A stretch of DNA of 64,000 nucleotides from Heliocidaris erythrogramma. Taxonomy: Eukaryota > Echinodermata > Echinoidea > Camarodonta > Echinometridae. Below are positions 44,436 to 53,896 of this stretch, one piece after another. The stretch spans positions 43,349,750 through 43,413,749 of the forward strand of contig CM046858.1 in NCBI GenBank assembly GCA_025617745.1. Direction: 5' to 3'. Below the pieces are notes generated by a model. That model saw only the letters and a program-made list of their open reading frames with translations. It was not told the DNA's origin and searched no databases. Numbering within the stretch: position 1 is the first letter of the stretch; each line of letters begins with the position of its first letter. A program made the translations under genes and the position numbers.

Positions 44436-44716
44436 AACCATTTTACACTTTGCTTGTTACGCATTTTTTATTCACTCTTTAATGTAAAGCAAATTCTTCT
44501 ACGTAAGATGTTGATAAAGATTCATGGTACCAAAAGATATTGAAGATTGTGAAACACATGTTTGTTTTTTGTTAATGAGAGAGGATCAACTCCAGCTATT
44601 TTACAGCTGGACTGGAAAATGTTTGGGGGAACCAGAAGGTTTTTGAAAGAAGAAACTTGAATTAATGATATAAAATAGAATTACAAATTAAAGTCACATG
44701 AAACGCCGTCATGTGA

Positions 44717-44789
44717 GCCCGGTTAGCTCAGTCGGTAGAGCATGGGACTCTTAATCCCAGGGTCGTGGGTTCGAGCCCCACATTGGGCG
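44717..44789 (+). tRNA. tRNA-Lys-CTT: tRNA-Lys(CTT) array copy 110
   Basis: Consensus body; ends a 354-bp unit; 5' flank TGTGA. Confidence 0.96.
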
Positions 44790-45068
44790 AACCATTTTAC
44801 ACTTTGCTTGTTACGCATTTTTTATTCACTCTTTAATGTAAAGCAAATTCTGCTACGTAAAATGTTGATAAAGATTCATGGTACCAAAAGATATTAAAGT
44901 TTTGCCAAACACATGTTTGTTTTTTGTTTATGAGAGAGGATCAACTCCAGTTATTTTACAGCTGGACTGGAAAATGTTTGGGAGAACCAGAAGGTTTCTG
45001 AAAGAAGAAAGTTGAATTAATGATAAATAGAATTACAAATTAAAGGCACATCAAACGCCGTCATGTAA

Positions 45069-45141
45069 GCCCGGTTAGCTCAGTCGGTAGAGCATGGGAC
45101 TCTTAATCCCAGGGTCGTGGGTTCGAGCCCCACATTGGGCG
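45069..45141 (+). tRNA. tRNA-Lys-CTT: tRNA-Lys(CTT) array copy 111
   Basis: Consensus body; ends a 352-bp unit. Confidence 0.96.
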
Positions 45142-45343
45142 AACCATTTTACATTTTGCTTGTTACGCATTTTTTATTCACTCTTTAATGTAAAGCAAAT
45201 TCTTCTACGTAAGATGTTGATAAAGATTCATGGTACCAAAAGATATTAAAGTTTTGCCAAACACATGTTTGTTTTTTGTTTATGAGAGAGGATCAACTCC
45301 AGCTATTTTACAAATTAAAGTCACATGAAACGCCGTCATGTAA

Positions 45344-45416
45344 GCCCGGTTAGCTCAGTCGGTAGAGCATGGGACTCTTAATCCCAGGGTCGTGGGTTCG
45401 AGCCCCACATTGGGCG
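45344..45416 (+). tRNA. tRNA-Lys-CTT: tRNA-Lys(CTT) array copy 112
   Basis: Consensus body; ends a 275-bp unit; 5' flank TGTAA. Confidence 0.96.
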
Positions 45417-45697
45417 AACCATTTTACACTTTGCTTGTTACGCATTTTTTATTCACTCTTTAATGTAAAGCAAATTCTTCTACGTAAGATGTTGATAAAG
45501 ATTCATGGTACCAAAAGATATTGAAGATTGTGAAACACATGTTTGTTTTTTGTTTATGAGAGAGGATCAACTCCAGCTATTTTACAGCTGGACTGGAAAA
45601 TGTTTGGGGGAACCAGAAGGTTTTTGAAAGAAGAAACTTGAATTAATGATATAAAATAGAATTACAAATTAAAGTCACATGAAACGCCGTCATGTAA

Positions 45698-45770
45698 GCC
45701 CGGTTAGCTCAGTCGGTAGAGCATGGGACTCTTAATCCCAGGGTCGTGGGTTCGAGCCCCACATTGGGCG
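45698..45770 (+). tRNA. tRNA-Lys-CTT: tRNA-Lys(CTT) array copy 113
   Basis: Consensus body; ends a 354-bp unit with flank TGTAA, where most 354-bp units have TGTGA. Confidence 0.96.
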
Positions 45771-46049
45771 AACCATTTTACACTTTGCTTGTTACGCATT
45801 TTTTATTCACTCTTTAATGTAAAGCAATTTCTGGTACGTAAAATGTTGATAAAGATTCATGGTACCAAAAGATATTAAAGTTTTGCCAAACACATGTTTG
45901 TTTTTTGTTTATGAGAGAGGATCAACTCCAGTTATTTTACAGCTGGACTGGAAAATGTTTGGGAGAACCAGAAGGTTTCTGAAAGAAGAAAGTTGAATTA
46001 ATGATAAATAGAATTACAAATTAAAGGCACATGAAACGCCGTCATGTAA

Positions 46050-46122
46050 GCCCGGTTAGCTCAGTCGGTAGAGCATGGGACTCTTAATCCCAGGGTCGTG
46101 GGTTCGAGCCCCACATTGGGCG
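46050..46122 (+). tRNA. tRNA-Lys-CTT: tRNA-Lys(CTT) array copy 114
   Basis: Consensus body; ends a 352-bp unit with private changes near 45827-45836 (GCAATTTCTGG). Confidence 0.96.
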
Positions 46123-46324
46123 AACCATTTTACATTTTGCTTGTTACGCATTTTTTATTCACTCTTTAATGTAAAGCAAATTCTTCTACGTAAGATGTTG
46201 ATAAAGATTCATGGTACCAAAAGATATTAAAGTTTTGCCAAACACATGTTTGTTTTTTGTTTATGAGCGAGGATCAACTCCAGCTATTTTACAAATTAAA
46301 GTCACATGAAACGCCGTCATGTCA

Positions 46325-46397
46325 GCCCGGTTAGCTCAGTCGGTAGAGCATGGGACTCTTAATCCCAGGGTCGTGGGTTCGAGCCCCACATTGGGCG
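46325..46397 (+). tRNA. tRNA-Lys-CTT: tRNA-Lys(CTT) array copy 115
   Basis: Consensus body; ends a 275-bp unit; 5' flank TGTCA. Confidence 0.96.
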
Positions 46398-46678
46398 AAC
46401 CATTTTACACTTTGCTTGTTACGCATTTTTTATTCACTCTTTAATGTAAAGCAAATTCTTCTACGTAAGATGTTGATAAAGATTCATGGTACCAAAAGAT
46501 ATTGAAGATTGTGAAACACATGTTTGTTTTTTGTTTATGAGAGAGGATCAACTCCAGCTATTTTACAGCTGGACTGGAAAATGTTTGGGGGAACCAGAAG
46601 GTTTTTGAAAGAAGAAACTTGAATTAATGATATAAAATAGAATTACAAATTAAAGTCACATGAAACGCCGTCATGTAA

Positions 46679-46751
46679 GCCCGGTTAGCTCAGTCGGTAG
46701 AGCATGGGACTCTTAATCCCAGGGTCGTGGGTTCGAGCCCCACATTGGGCG
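46679..46751 (+). tRNA. tRNA-Lys-CTT: tRNA-Lys(CTT) array copy 116
   Basis: Consensus body; ends a 354-bp unit with flank TGTAA. Confidence 0.96.
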
Positions 46752-47030
46752 AACCATTTTACACTTTGCTTGTTACGCATTTTTTATTCACTCTTTAATG
46801 TAAAGCAAATTCTGCTACGTAAGATGTTGATAAAGATTCATGGTACCAAAAGATATTAAAGTTTTGCCAAACACATGTTTGTTTTTTGTTTATGAGAGAG
46901 GATCAACTCCAGTTATTTTACAGCTGGACTGGAAAATGTTTGGGAGAACCAGAAGGTTTTTGAAAGAAGAAAGTTGAATTAATGATAAATAGAATTACAA
47001 ATTAAAGGCACATCAAACGCCGTCATGTAA

Positions 47031-47103
47031 GCCCGGTTAGCTCAGTCGGTAGAGCATGGGACTCTTAATCCCAGGGTCGTGGGTTCGAGCCCCACATTGG
47101 GCG
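47031..47103 (+). tRNA. tRNA-Lys-CTT: tRNA-Lys(CTT) array copy 117
   Basis: Consensus body; ends a 352-bp unit. Confidence 0.96.
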
Positions 47104-47305
47104 AACCATTTTACATTTTGCTTGTTACGCATTTTTTATTCACTCTTTAATGTAAAGCAAATTCTTCTACGTAAGATGTTGATAAAGATTCATGGTACCA
47201 AAAGATATTAAAGTTTTGCCAAACACATGTTTGTTTTTTGTTTATGAGCGAGGATCAACTCCAGCTATTTTACAAATTAAAGTCACATGAAACGCCGTCA
47301 TGTAA

Positions 47306-47378
47306 GCCCGGTTAGCTCAGTCGGTAGAGCATGGGACTCTTAATCCCAGGGTCGTGGGTTCGAGCCCCACATTGGGCG
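47306..47378 (+). tRNA. tRNA-Lys-CTT: tRNA-Lys(CTT) array copy 118
   Basis: Consensus body; ends a 275-bp unit. Confidence 0.96.
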
Positions 47379-47659
47379 AACCATTTTACACTTTGCTTGT
47401 TACGCATTTTTTATTCACTCTTTAATGTAAAGCAAATTCTTCTACGTAAGATGTTGATAAAGATTCATGGTACCAAAAGATATTGAAGATTGTGAAACAC
47501 ATGTTTGTTTTTTGTTTATGAGAGAGGATCAACTCCAGCTATTTTACAGCTGGACTGGAAAATGTTTGGGGGAACCAAAAGGTTTTTGAAAGAAGAAACT
47601 TGAATTAATGATATAAAATAGAATTACAAATTAAAGTCACATGAAACGCCGTCATGTGA

Positions 47660-47732
47660 GCCCGGTTAGCTCAGTCGGTAGAGCATGGGACTCTTAATCC
47701 CAGGGTCGTGGGTTCGAGCCCCACATTGGGCG
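47660..47732 (+). tRNA. tRNA-Lys-CTT: tRNA-Lys(CTT) array copy 119
   Basis: Consensus body; ends a 354-bp unit; 5' flank TGTGA. Confidence 0.96.
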
Positions 47733-48011
47733 AACCATTTTACACTTTGCTTGTTACGCATTTTTTATTCACTCTTTAATGTAAAGCAAATTCTTCTACG
47801 TAAGATGTTGATAAAGATTCATGGTACCAAAAGATATTAAAGTTTTGCCAAACACATGTTTGTTTTTTGTTTATGAGAGAGGATCAACTCCAGTTATTTT
47901 ACAGCTGGACTGGTAAATGTTTGGGAGAACCAGAAGGTTTTTGAAAGAAGAAAGTTGAATTAATGATAAATAGAATTACAAATTAAAGGCACATCAAACG
48001 CCGTCATGTAA

Positions 48012-48083
48012 GCCCGGTTAGCTCAGTCGGTAGAGCAGGGACTCTTAATCCCAGGGTCGTGGGTTCGAGCCCCACATTGGGCG
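48012..48083 (+). tRNA. tRNA-Lys-CTT: tRNA-Lys(CTT) array copy 120, 1-base deletion
   Basis: The gene is 72 bases: GAGCAGGGACTC replaces GAGCATGGGACTC, removing one base at the top of the anticodon stem, so the 27-43 pair is lost. A and B boxes are intact, so it may be transcribed, but folding is impaired. Possible pseudogene. Confidence 0.8.
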
Positions 48084-48285
48084 AACCATTTTACATTTTG
48101 CTTGTTACGCATTTTTTATTCACTCTTTAATGTAAAGCAAATTCTTCTACGTAAGATGTTGATAAAGATTCATGGTACCAAAAGATATTAAAGTTTTGCC
48201 AAACACATGTTTGTTTTTTGTTTATGAGAGAGGATTAACTCCAGCTATTTTACAAATTAAAGTCACATGAAACGCCGTCATGTAA

Positions 48286-48358
48286 GCCCGGTTAGCTCAG
48301 TCGGTAGAGCATGGGACTCTTAATCCCAGGGTCGTGGGTTCGAGCCCCACATTGGGCG
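48286..48358 (+). tRNA. tRNA-Lys-CTT: tRNA-Lys(CTT) array copy 121
   Basis: Consensus body; normal 275-morph spacer of 202 bp, with GATTAACTCC in place of GATCAACTCC. Confidence 0.96.
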
Positions 48359-48649
48359 AACCATTTTACACTTTGCTTGTTACGCATTTTTTATTCACTC
48401 TTTAATGTAAAGCAAATTCTGCTACGTAAAATGTTGATAAAGATTCATGGTACCAAAAGATATTAAAGTTTTGCAAAACACATGTTTGTTGAAATATTGT
48501 AACAGCTTTTTTGAGAGAGGATCAACTCCAGCTATTTTACAGCTGGACTGGTAAATGTTTGGGAGAACCAGAAGGTTTCTGAAAGAAGAAAGTTGAATTA
48601 ATGATAAATAGAATTACAAATTAAAGGCACATGAAACGCCGTCATGTAA

Positions 48650-48722
48650 GCCCGGTTAGCTCAGTCGGTAGAGCATGGGACTCTTAATCCCAGGGTCGTG
48701 GGTTCGAGCCCCACATTGGGCG
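48650..48722 (+). tRNA. tRNA-Lys-CTT: tRNA-Lys(CTT) array copy 122
   Basis: Consensus body; ends a 364-bp unit, a middle-block morph reappearing here. Confidence 0.96.
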
Positions 48723-49003
48723 AACCATTTTACACTTTGCTTGTTACGCATTTTTTATTCACTCTTTAATGTAAAGCAAATTCTGCTACGTAAGATGTTG
48801 ATAAAGATTCATGGTACCAAAAGATATTGAAGAATGTGAAACACATGTTTGTTTTTTGTTTATGAGAGAGGATCAACTCCAGCTATTTTACAGCTGGACT
48901 GGAAAATGTTTGGGGGAACCAAAAGGTTTTTGAAAGAAGAAACTTGAATTAATGATATAAAATAGAATTACAAATTAAAGGCACATGAAACGCCGTCATG
49001 TGA

Positions 49004-49076
49004 GCCCGGTTAGCTCAGTCGGTAGAGCATGGGACTCTTAATCCCAGGGTCGTGGGTTCGAGCCCCACATTGGGCG
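49004..49076 (+). tRNA. tRNA-Lys-CTT: tRNA-Lys(CTT) array copy 123
   Basis: Consensus body; ends a 354-bp unit with GAAGAATGTG; 5' flank TGTGA. Confidence 0.96.
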
Positions 49077-49355
49077 AACCATTTTACACTTTGCTTGTTA
49101 CGCATTTTTTATTCACTCTTTAATGTAAAGCAAATTCTGCTACGTAAAATGTTGATAAAGATTCATGGTACCAAAAGATATTAAAGTTTTGCCAAACACA
49201 TGTTTGTTTTTTGTTTATGAGAGAGGATCAACTCCAGTTATTTTACAGCTGGACTGGAAAATGTTTGGGAGAACCAGAAGGTTTTTGAAAGAAGAAAGTT
49301 GAATTAATGATAAATAGAATTACAAATTAAAGGCACATCAAACGCCGTCATGTAA

Positions 49356-49428
49356 GCCCGGTTAGCTCAGTCGGTAGAGCATGGGACTCTTAATCCCAGG
49401 GTCGTGGGTTCGAGCCCCACATTGGGCG
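49356..49428 (+). tRNA. tRNA-Lys-CTT: tRNA-Lys(CTT) array copy 124
   Basis: Consensus body; ends a 352-bp unit. Confidence 0.96.
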
Positions 49429-49707
49429 AACCATTTTACACTTTGCTTGTTACGCATTTTTTATTCACTCTTTAATGTAAAGCAAATTCTGCTACGTAAA
49501 ATGTTGATAAAGATTCATGGTACCAAAAGATATTAAAGTTTTGCCAAACACATGTTTGTTTTTTGTTTATGAGAGAGGATCAACTCCAGCTATTTTACAG
49601 CTGGACTGGAAAATGTTTGGGAGAACCAGAAGGTTTTTGAAAGAAGAAAGTTGAATTAATGATAAATAGAATTACAAATTAAAGGCACATCAAACGCCGT
49701 CATGTAA

Positions 49708-49780
49708 GCCCGGTTAGCTCAGTCGGTAGAGCATGGGACTCTTAATCCCAGGGTCGTGGGTTCGAGCCCCACATTGGGCG
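49708..49780 (+). tRNA. tRNA-Lys-CTT: tRNA-Lys(CTT) array copy 125
   Basis: Consensus body; ends a 352-bp unit. Confidence 0.96.
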
Positions 49781-49982
49781 AACCATTTTACACTTTGCTT
49801 GTTACGCATTTTTTATTCACTCTTTAATGTAAAGCAAATTCTTCTACGTAAGATGTTGATAAAGATTCATGGTACCAAAAGATATTAAAGTTTTGCCAAA
49901 CACATGTTTGTTTTTTGTTTATGAGAGAGGATTAACTCCAGCTATTTTACAAATTAAAGTCACATGAAACGCCGTCATGTAA

Positions 49983-50055
49983 GCCCGGTTAGCTCAGTCG
50001 GTAGAGCATGGGACTCTTAATCCCAGGGTCGTGGGTTCGAGCCCCACATTGGGCG
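49983..50055 (+). tRNA. tRNA-Lys-CTT: tRNA-Lys(CTT) array copy 126
   Basis: Consensus body; ends a 275-bp unit sharing the GATTAACTCC change with copy 121. The next unit is again 364 bp, so this is a short duplication. Confidence 0.96.
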
Positions 50056-50346
50056 AACCATTTTACACTTTGCTTGTTACGCATTTTTTATTCACTCTTT
50101 AATGTAAAGCAAATTCTGCTACGTAAAATGTTGATAAAGATTCATGGTACCAAAAGATATTAAAGTTTTGCAAAACACATGTTTGTTGAAATATTGTAAC
50201 AGCTTTTTTGAGAGAGGATCAACTCCAGCTATTTTACAGCTGGACTGGTAAATGTTTGGGAGAACCAGAAGGTTTCTGAAAGAAGAAAGTTGAATTAATG
50301 ATAAATAGAATTACAAATTAAAGGCACATGAAACGCCGTCATGTAA

Positions 50347-50419
50347 GCCCGGTTAGCTCAGTCGGTAGAGCATGGGACTCTTAATCCCAGGGTCGTGGGT
50401 TCGAGCCCCACATTGGGCG
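50347..50419 (+). tRNA. tRNA-Lys-CTT: tRNA-Lys(CTT) array copy 127
   Basis: Consensus body; ends a 364-bp unit. Confidence 0.96.
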
Positions 50420-50720
50420 AACCATTTTACACTTTGCTTGTTACGCATTTTTTATTCACTCTTTAATGTAAAGCAAATTCTGCTACGTAAAATGTTGATA
50501 AAGATTCATGGTACCAAAAGATATTAAAGTTTTGTTTTTTGTTGTTTGTTTTTATTTTGTTGAAATATTGTAACAGCGTTTATGAGAGAGGATCAACTCC
50601 AGCTATTTTACAGCTGGACTGGTAAATGTTTGGGAGAACCAGAAGGTTTTTGAAAGAAGAAAGTTGAATTAATGATAAATAGAATTACAAATTAAAGGCA
50701 CATGAAACGCCGTCATGTAA

Positions 50721-50793
50721 GCCAGGTTAGCTCAGTCGGTAGAGCATGGGACTCTTAATCCCAGGGTCGTGGGTTCGAGCCCCACATTGGGCG
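50721..50793 (+). tRNA. tRNA-Lys-CTT: tRNA-Lys(CTT) array copy 128, acceptor-stem variant
   Basis: C4 is A (GCCAGG), giving an A-G mismatch with position 69 in the acceptor stem, next to two G-U wobbles. The stem is weakened and processing may suffer. Ends a 374-bp unit; 3' flank AGCC. Confidence 0.88.
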
Positions 50794-51072
50794 AGCCATT
50801 TTACACTTTGCTTGTTACGCATTTTTTATTCACTCTTTAATGTAAAGCAAATTCTTCTACGTAAGATGTTGATAAAGATTCATGGTACCAAAAGATATTA
50901 AAGTTTTGCCAAACACATGTTTGTTTTTTGTTTATGAGAGAGGATCAACTCCAGTTATTTTACAGCTGGACTGGAAAATGTTTGGGAGAACCAGAAGGTT
51001 TTTGAAAGAAGAAAGTTGAATTAATGATAAATAGAATTACAAATTAAAGTCACATCAAACGCCGTCATGTAA

Positions 51073-51145
51073 GCCCGGTTAGCTCAGTCGGTAGAGCATG
51101 GGACTCTTAATCCCAGGGTCGTGGGTTCGAGCCCCACATTGGGCG
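51073..51145 (+). tRNA. tRNA-Lys-CTT: tRNA-Lys(CTT) array copy 129
   Basis: Consensus body; ends a 352-bp unit. Confidence 0.96.
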
Positions 51146-51347
51146 AACCATTTTACATTTTGCTTGTTACGCATTTTTTATTCACTCTTTAATGTAAAGC
51201 AAATTCTTCTACGTAAGATGTTGATAAAGATTCATGGTACCAAAAGATATTAAAGTTTTGCCAAACACATGTTTGTTTTTTGTTTATGAGCGAGGATCAA
51301 CTCCAGCTATTTTACAAATTAAAGTCACATGAAACGCCGTCATGTCA

Positions 51348-51420
51348 GCCCGGTTAGCTCAGTCGGTAGAGCATGGGACTCTTAATCCCAGGGTCGTGGG
51401 TTCGAGCCCCACATTGGGCG
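51348..51420 (+). tRNA. tRNA-Lys-CTT: tRNA-Lys(CTT) array copy 130
   Basis: Consensus body; ends a 275-bp unit, the last of this morph. Confidence 0.96.
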
Positions 51421-51701
51421 AACCATTTTACACTTTGCTTGTTACGCATTTTTTATTCACTCTTTAATGTAAAGCAAATTCTTCTACGTAAGATGTTGAT
51501 AAAGATTCATGGTACCAAAAGATATTGAAGATTGTGAAACACATGTTTGTTTTTTGTTTATGAGAGAGGATCAACTCCAGCTATTTTACAGCTGGACTGG
51601 AAAATGTTTGGGGGAACCAGAAGGTTTTTGAAAGAAGAAACTTGAATTAATGATATAAAATAGAATTACAAATAAAAGTCACATGAAACGCCGTCATGTG
51701 A

Positions 51702-51774
51702 GCCCGGTTAGCTCAGTCGGTAGAGCATGGGACTCTTAATCCCAGGGTCGTGGGTTCGAGCCCCACATTGGGCG
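51702..51774 (+). tRNA. tRNA-Lys-CTT: tRNA-Lys(CTT) array copy 131
   Basis: Consensus body; ends a 354-bp unit; TATA-like block is AAATAAAA here. Confidence 0.96.
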
Positions 51775-52053
51775 AACCATTTTACACTTTGCTTGTTACG
51801 AATTTTTTATTCACTCTTTAATGTAAAGCAAATTCTTCTACGTAAGATGTTGATAAAGATTCATGGTACCAAAAGATATTAAAGTTTTGCCAAACACATG
51901 TTTGTTTTTTGTTTATGAGAGAGGATCAACTCCAGTTATTTTACAGCTGGACTGGAAAATGTTTGGGAGAACCAGAAGGTTTTTGAAAGAAGAAAGTTGA
52001 ATTAATGATAAATAGAATTACAAATTAAAGTCACATCAAACGCCGTCATGTCA

Positions 52054-52126
52054 GCCCGGTTAGCTCAGTCGGTAGAGCATGGGACTCTTAATCCCAGGGT
52101 CGTGGGTTCGAGCCCCACATTGGGCG
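52054..52126 (+). tRNA. tRNA-Lys-CTT: tRNA-Lys(CTT) array copy 132
   Basis: Consensus body; ends a 352-bp unit; 5' flank TGTCA. Confidence 0.96.
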
Positions 52127-52405
52127 AACCATTTTACATTTTGCTTGTTACGCATTTTTCATTCACTCTTTAATGTAAAGCAAATTCTTCTACGTAAGAT
52201 GTTGATAAAGATTCATGGTACCAAAAGATATTAAAGTTTGTCAAACACATGTTTGTTTTTTGTTTATGAGAGAGGATCAACTCCAGCTATTTTACAGCTG
52301 GACTGGAAAATGTTTGGGAGAACCAAAAGGTTTTTTGAAAGAAGAAAGTTGAATTAATGATAAATAGAATTACAAATTAAAGGCACATCATACACCGTCA
52401 TGTAA

Positions 52406-52478
52406 GCCCGGTTAGCTCAGTCGGTAGAGCATGGGACTCTTAATCCCAGGGTCGTGGGTTCGAGCCCCACATTGGGCG
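52406..52478 (+). tRNA. tRNA-Lys-CTT: tRNA-Lys(CTT) array copy 133
   Basis: Consensus body; spacer has the edge markers AAGTTTGTCAAACAC and CCAAAAGG, and upstream CATCATACACC. Confidence 0.95.
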
Positions 52479-52770
52479 AACCATTTTACACTTTGCTTGT
52501 TACGCATTTTTTTATTCACTCTTTAATGTAAAGCAAATTCTGCTACGTAAAATGTTGATAAAGATTCATGGTACCAAAAGATATTAAAGTTTTGCAAAAC
52601 ACATGTTTGTTGAAATATTGTAACAGCTTTTTTGAGAGAGGATCAACTCCAGCTATTTTACAGCTGGACTGGAAAATTTTTGGGAGAACAAAAAGGTTTT
52701 TGAAAGAAGAAAGTTGAATTAATGATAAATAGAATTACAAATTAAAGGCACATCAAACGCCGTCATGTAA

Positions 52771-52843
52771 GCCCGGTTAGCTCAGTCGGTAGAGCATGGG
52801 ACTCTTAATCCCAGGGTCGTGGGTTCGAGCCCCACATTGGGCG
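52771..52843 (+). tRNA. tRNA-Lys-CTT: tRNA-Lys(CTT) array copy 134
   Basis: Consensus body; ends a 365-bp unit with private changes (GGGAGAACAAAAAGG). Confidence 0.95.
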
Positions 52844-53122
52844 AACCATTTTACACTTTGCTTGTTACGCATTTTTTATTCACTCTTTAATGTAAAGCAA
52901 ATTCTGCTACGTAAAATGTTGATAAAGATTCATGGTACCAAAAGATATTAAAGTTTGTCAAACACATGTTTGTTTTTTGTTGATGAGAGAGGATCAACTC
53001 CAGCTATTTTACAGCTGGACTGGAAAATGTTTGGGAGAACCAAAAGGTTTTTTGAAAGAAGAAAGTTGAATTAATGATAAATAGAATTACAAATTAAAGG
53101 CACATCAAACGCCGTCATGTAA

Positions 53123-53195
53123 GCCCGGTTAGCTCAGTCGGTAGAGCATGGGACTCTTAATCCCAGGGTCGTGGGTTCGAGCCCCACATTGGGCG
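53123..53195 (+). tRNA. tRNA-Lys-CTT: tRNA-Lys(CTT) array copy 135
   Basis: Consensus body; 352-bp unit with edge markers. Confidence 0.95.
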
Positions 53196-53472
53196 AACCA
53201 TTTTACACTTTGCTTGTTACGCATTTTTTATTCACTCTTTAATGTAAAGCAAATTCTTCTACGTAAGATGTTGATAAAGATTCATGGTACCAAAAGATAT
53301 TAAAGTTTGTCAAACACGTTTGTTTTTTGTTTATGAGAGAGGATCAACTCCAGCTATTTTACAGCTGGACTGGAAAATGTTTGGGAGAACCAAAAGGTTT
53401 TTTGAAAGAAGAAAGTTGAATTAATGATAAATAGAATTACAAATTAAAGGCACATCAAACGCCGTCATGTAA

Positions 53473-53545
53473 GCCCGGTTAGCTCAGTCGGTAGAGCATG
53501 GGACTCTTAATCCCAGGGTCGTGGGTTCGAGCCCCACATTGGGCG
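53473..53545 (+). tRNA. tRNA-Lys-CTT: tRNA-Lys(CTT) array copy 136
   Basis: Consensus body; 350-bp unit with edge markers. Last intact copy. Confidence 0.95.
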
Positions 53546-53824
53546 AACCATTTTACACTTTGCTTGTTACGCATTTTTTATTCACTCTTTATTGTAAAGC
53601 AAATTCTCATACGTAAGATGTTGATAAAGATTCATGGTACCAAAATATATTAAAGTTTGTCAAACACATGTTTGTTTTTTGTTTATGAGAGAGGATCAAC
53701 TCCAGCTATTTTACAGCTGGACTGGAAAATGTTTGGGAGAACCAAAAGGTTTTTTGAAAGAAGAAAGTCGAAATAATGATAAATAGAATTACAAATTAAA
53801 GGCACATCAAACACCCTCATGTAA

Positions 53825-53896
53825 GCCCGGTTAGCTCAGTCGGTTGGCAAGGGACTCTTAATCCCAGGGTCGTGGGTTCGAACCCCACATTGGGCG
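53825..53896 (+). tRNA. Degenerate terminal tRNA-Lys(CTT), array copy 137
   Basis: A 72-base copy with TTGGCAA in place of TAGAGCAT, which breaks the D stem and the first anticodon-stem pair, and TTCGAAC in the T loop. The anticodon CTT, T stem, acceptor stem and B box remain. It is followed by AAACCTTTT, so a TTTT terminator is present, and array homology stops at the tRNA end. Probably a decayed edge copy and possibly a pseudogene. Confidence 0.65.

Larger units (their letters stand above)
42200..48083. repeat. 981-bp higher-order repeat, six consecutive copies
   Basis: From copy 103 to copy 120 the unit lengths run 275, 354, 352 six times without a break (one 353). Start-to-start distances over each triplet are 981 bp (one 980). 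The six copies carry 18 tRNA genes. The markers are those of the left block, but the TTACGAATTTTTT form of the 352-bp unit is replaced by TTACGCATTTTTT in the later copies. Confidence 0.92.
51146..52126. repeat. 981-bp higher-order repeat, isolated copy
   Basis: One further 275-354-352 triplet (copies 130-132) with the TTACGAATTTTTT marker. It is separated from the six-copy block by 3 kb of mixed units. Confidence 0.8.
4966..53896 (+). repeat. Tandem array of 137 tRNA-Lys(CTT) units
   Basis: Every unit has a 202-317 bp AT-rich spacer followed by a tRNA-Lys gene, all on the plus strand. Unit length morphs are 390, 374, 364, 354, 352 and 275 bp, with rare others (304, 350, 351, 358, 360, 363, 365, 368, 373, 375) and two 1014-bp units carrying a transposon. 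Most length differences lie in one T/GT-rich stretch after AAAGTTTTG in the spacer; the 275 morph has a separate 77-bp deletion. The left end starts within the post-tRNA spacer. The right end stops exactly at the 3' end of a degenerate tRNA. Local blocks of like units and higher-order repeats show homogenisation by unequal exchange or gene conversion. Confidence 0.98.

Noticed and set aside
4966-53896. CRISPR-like regular repeat-spacer pattern
   Set aside because: The repeats are 73-base tRNA genes, and the spacers are homologous to each other rather than unique. The DNA is eukaryotic.
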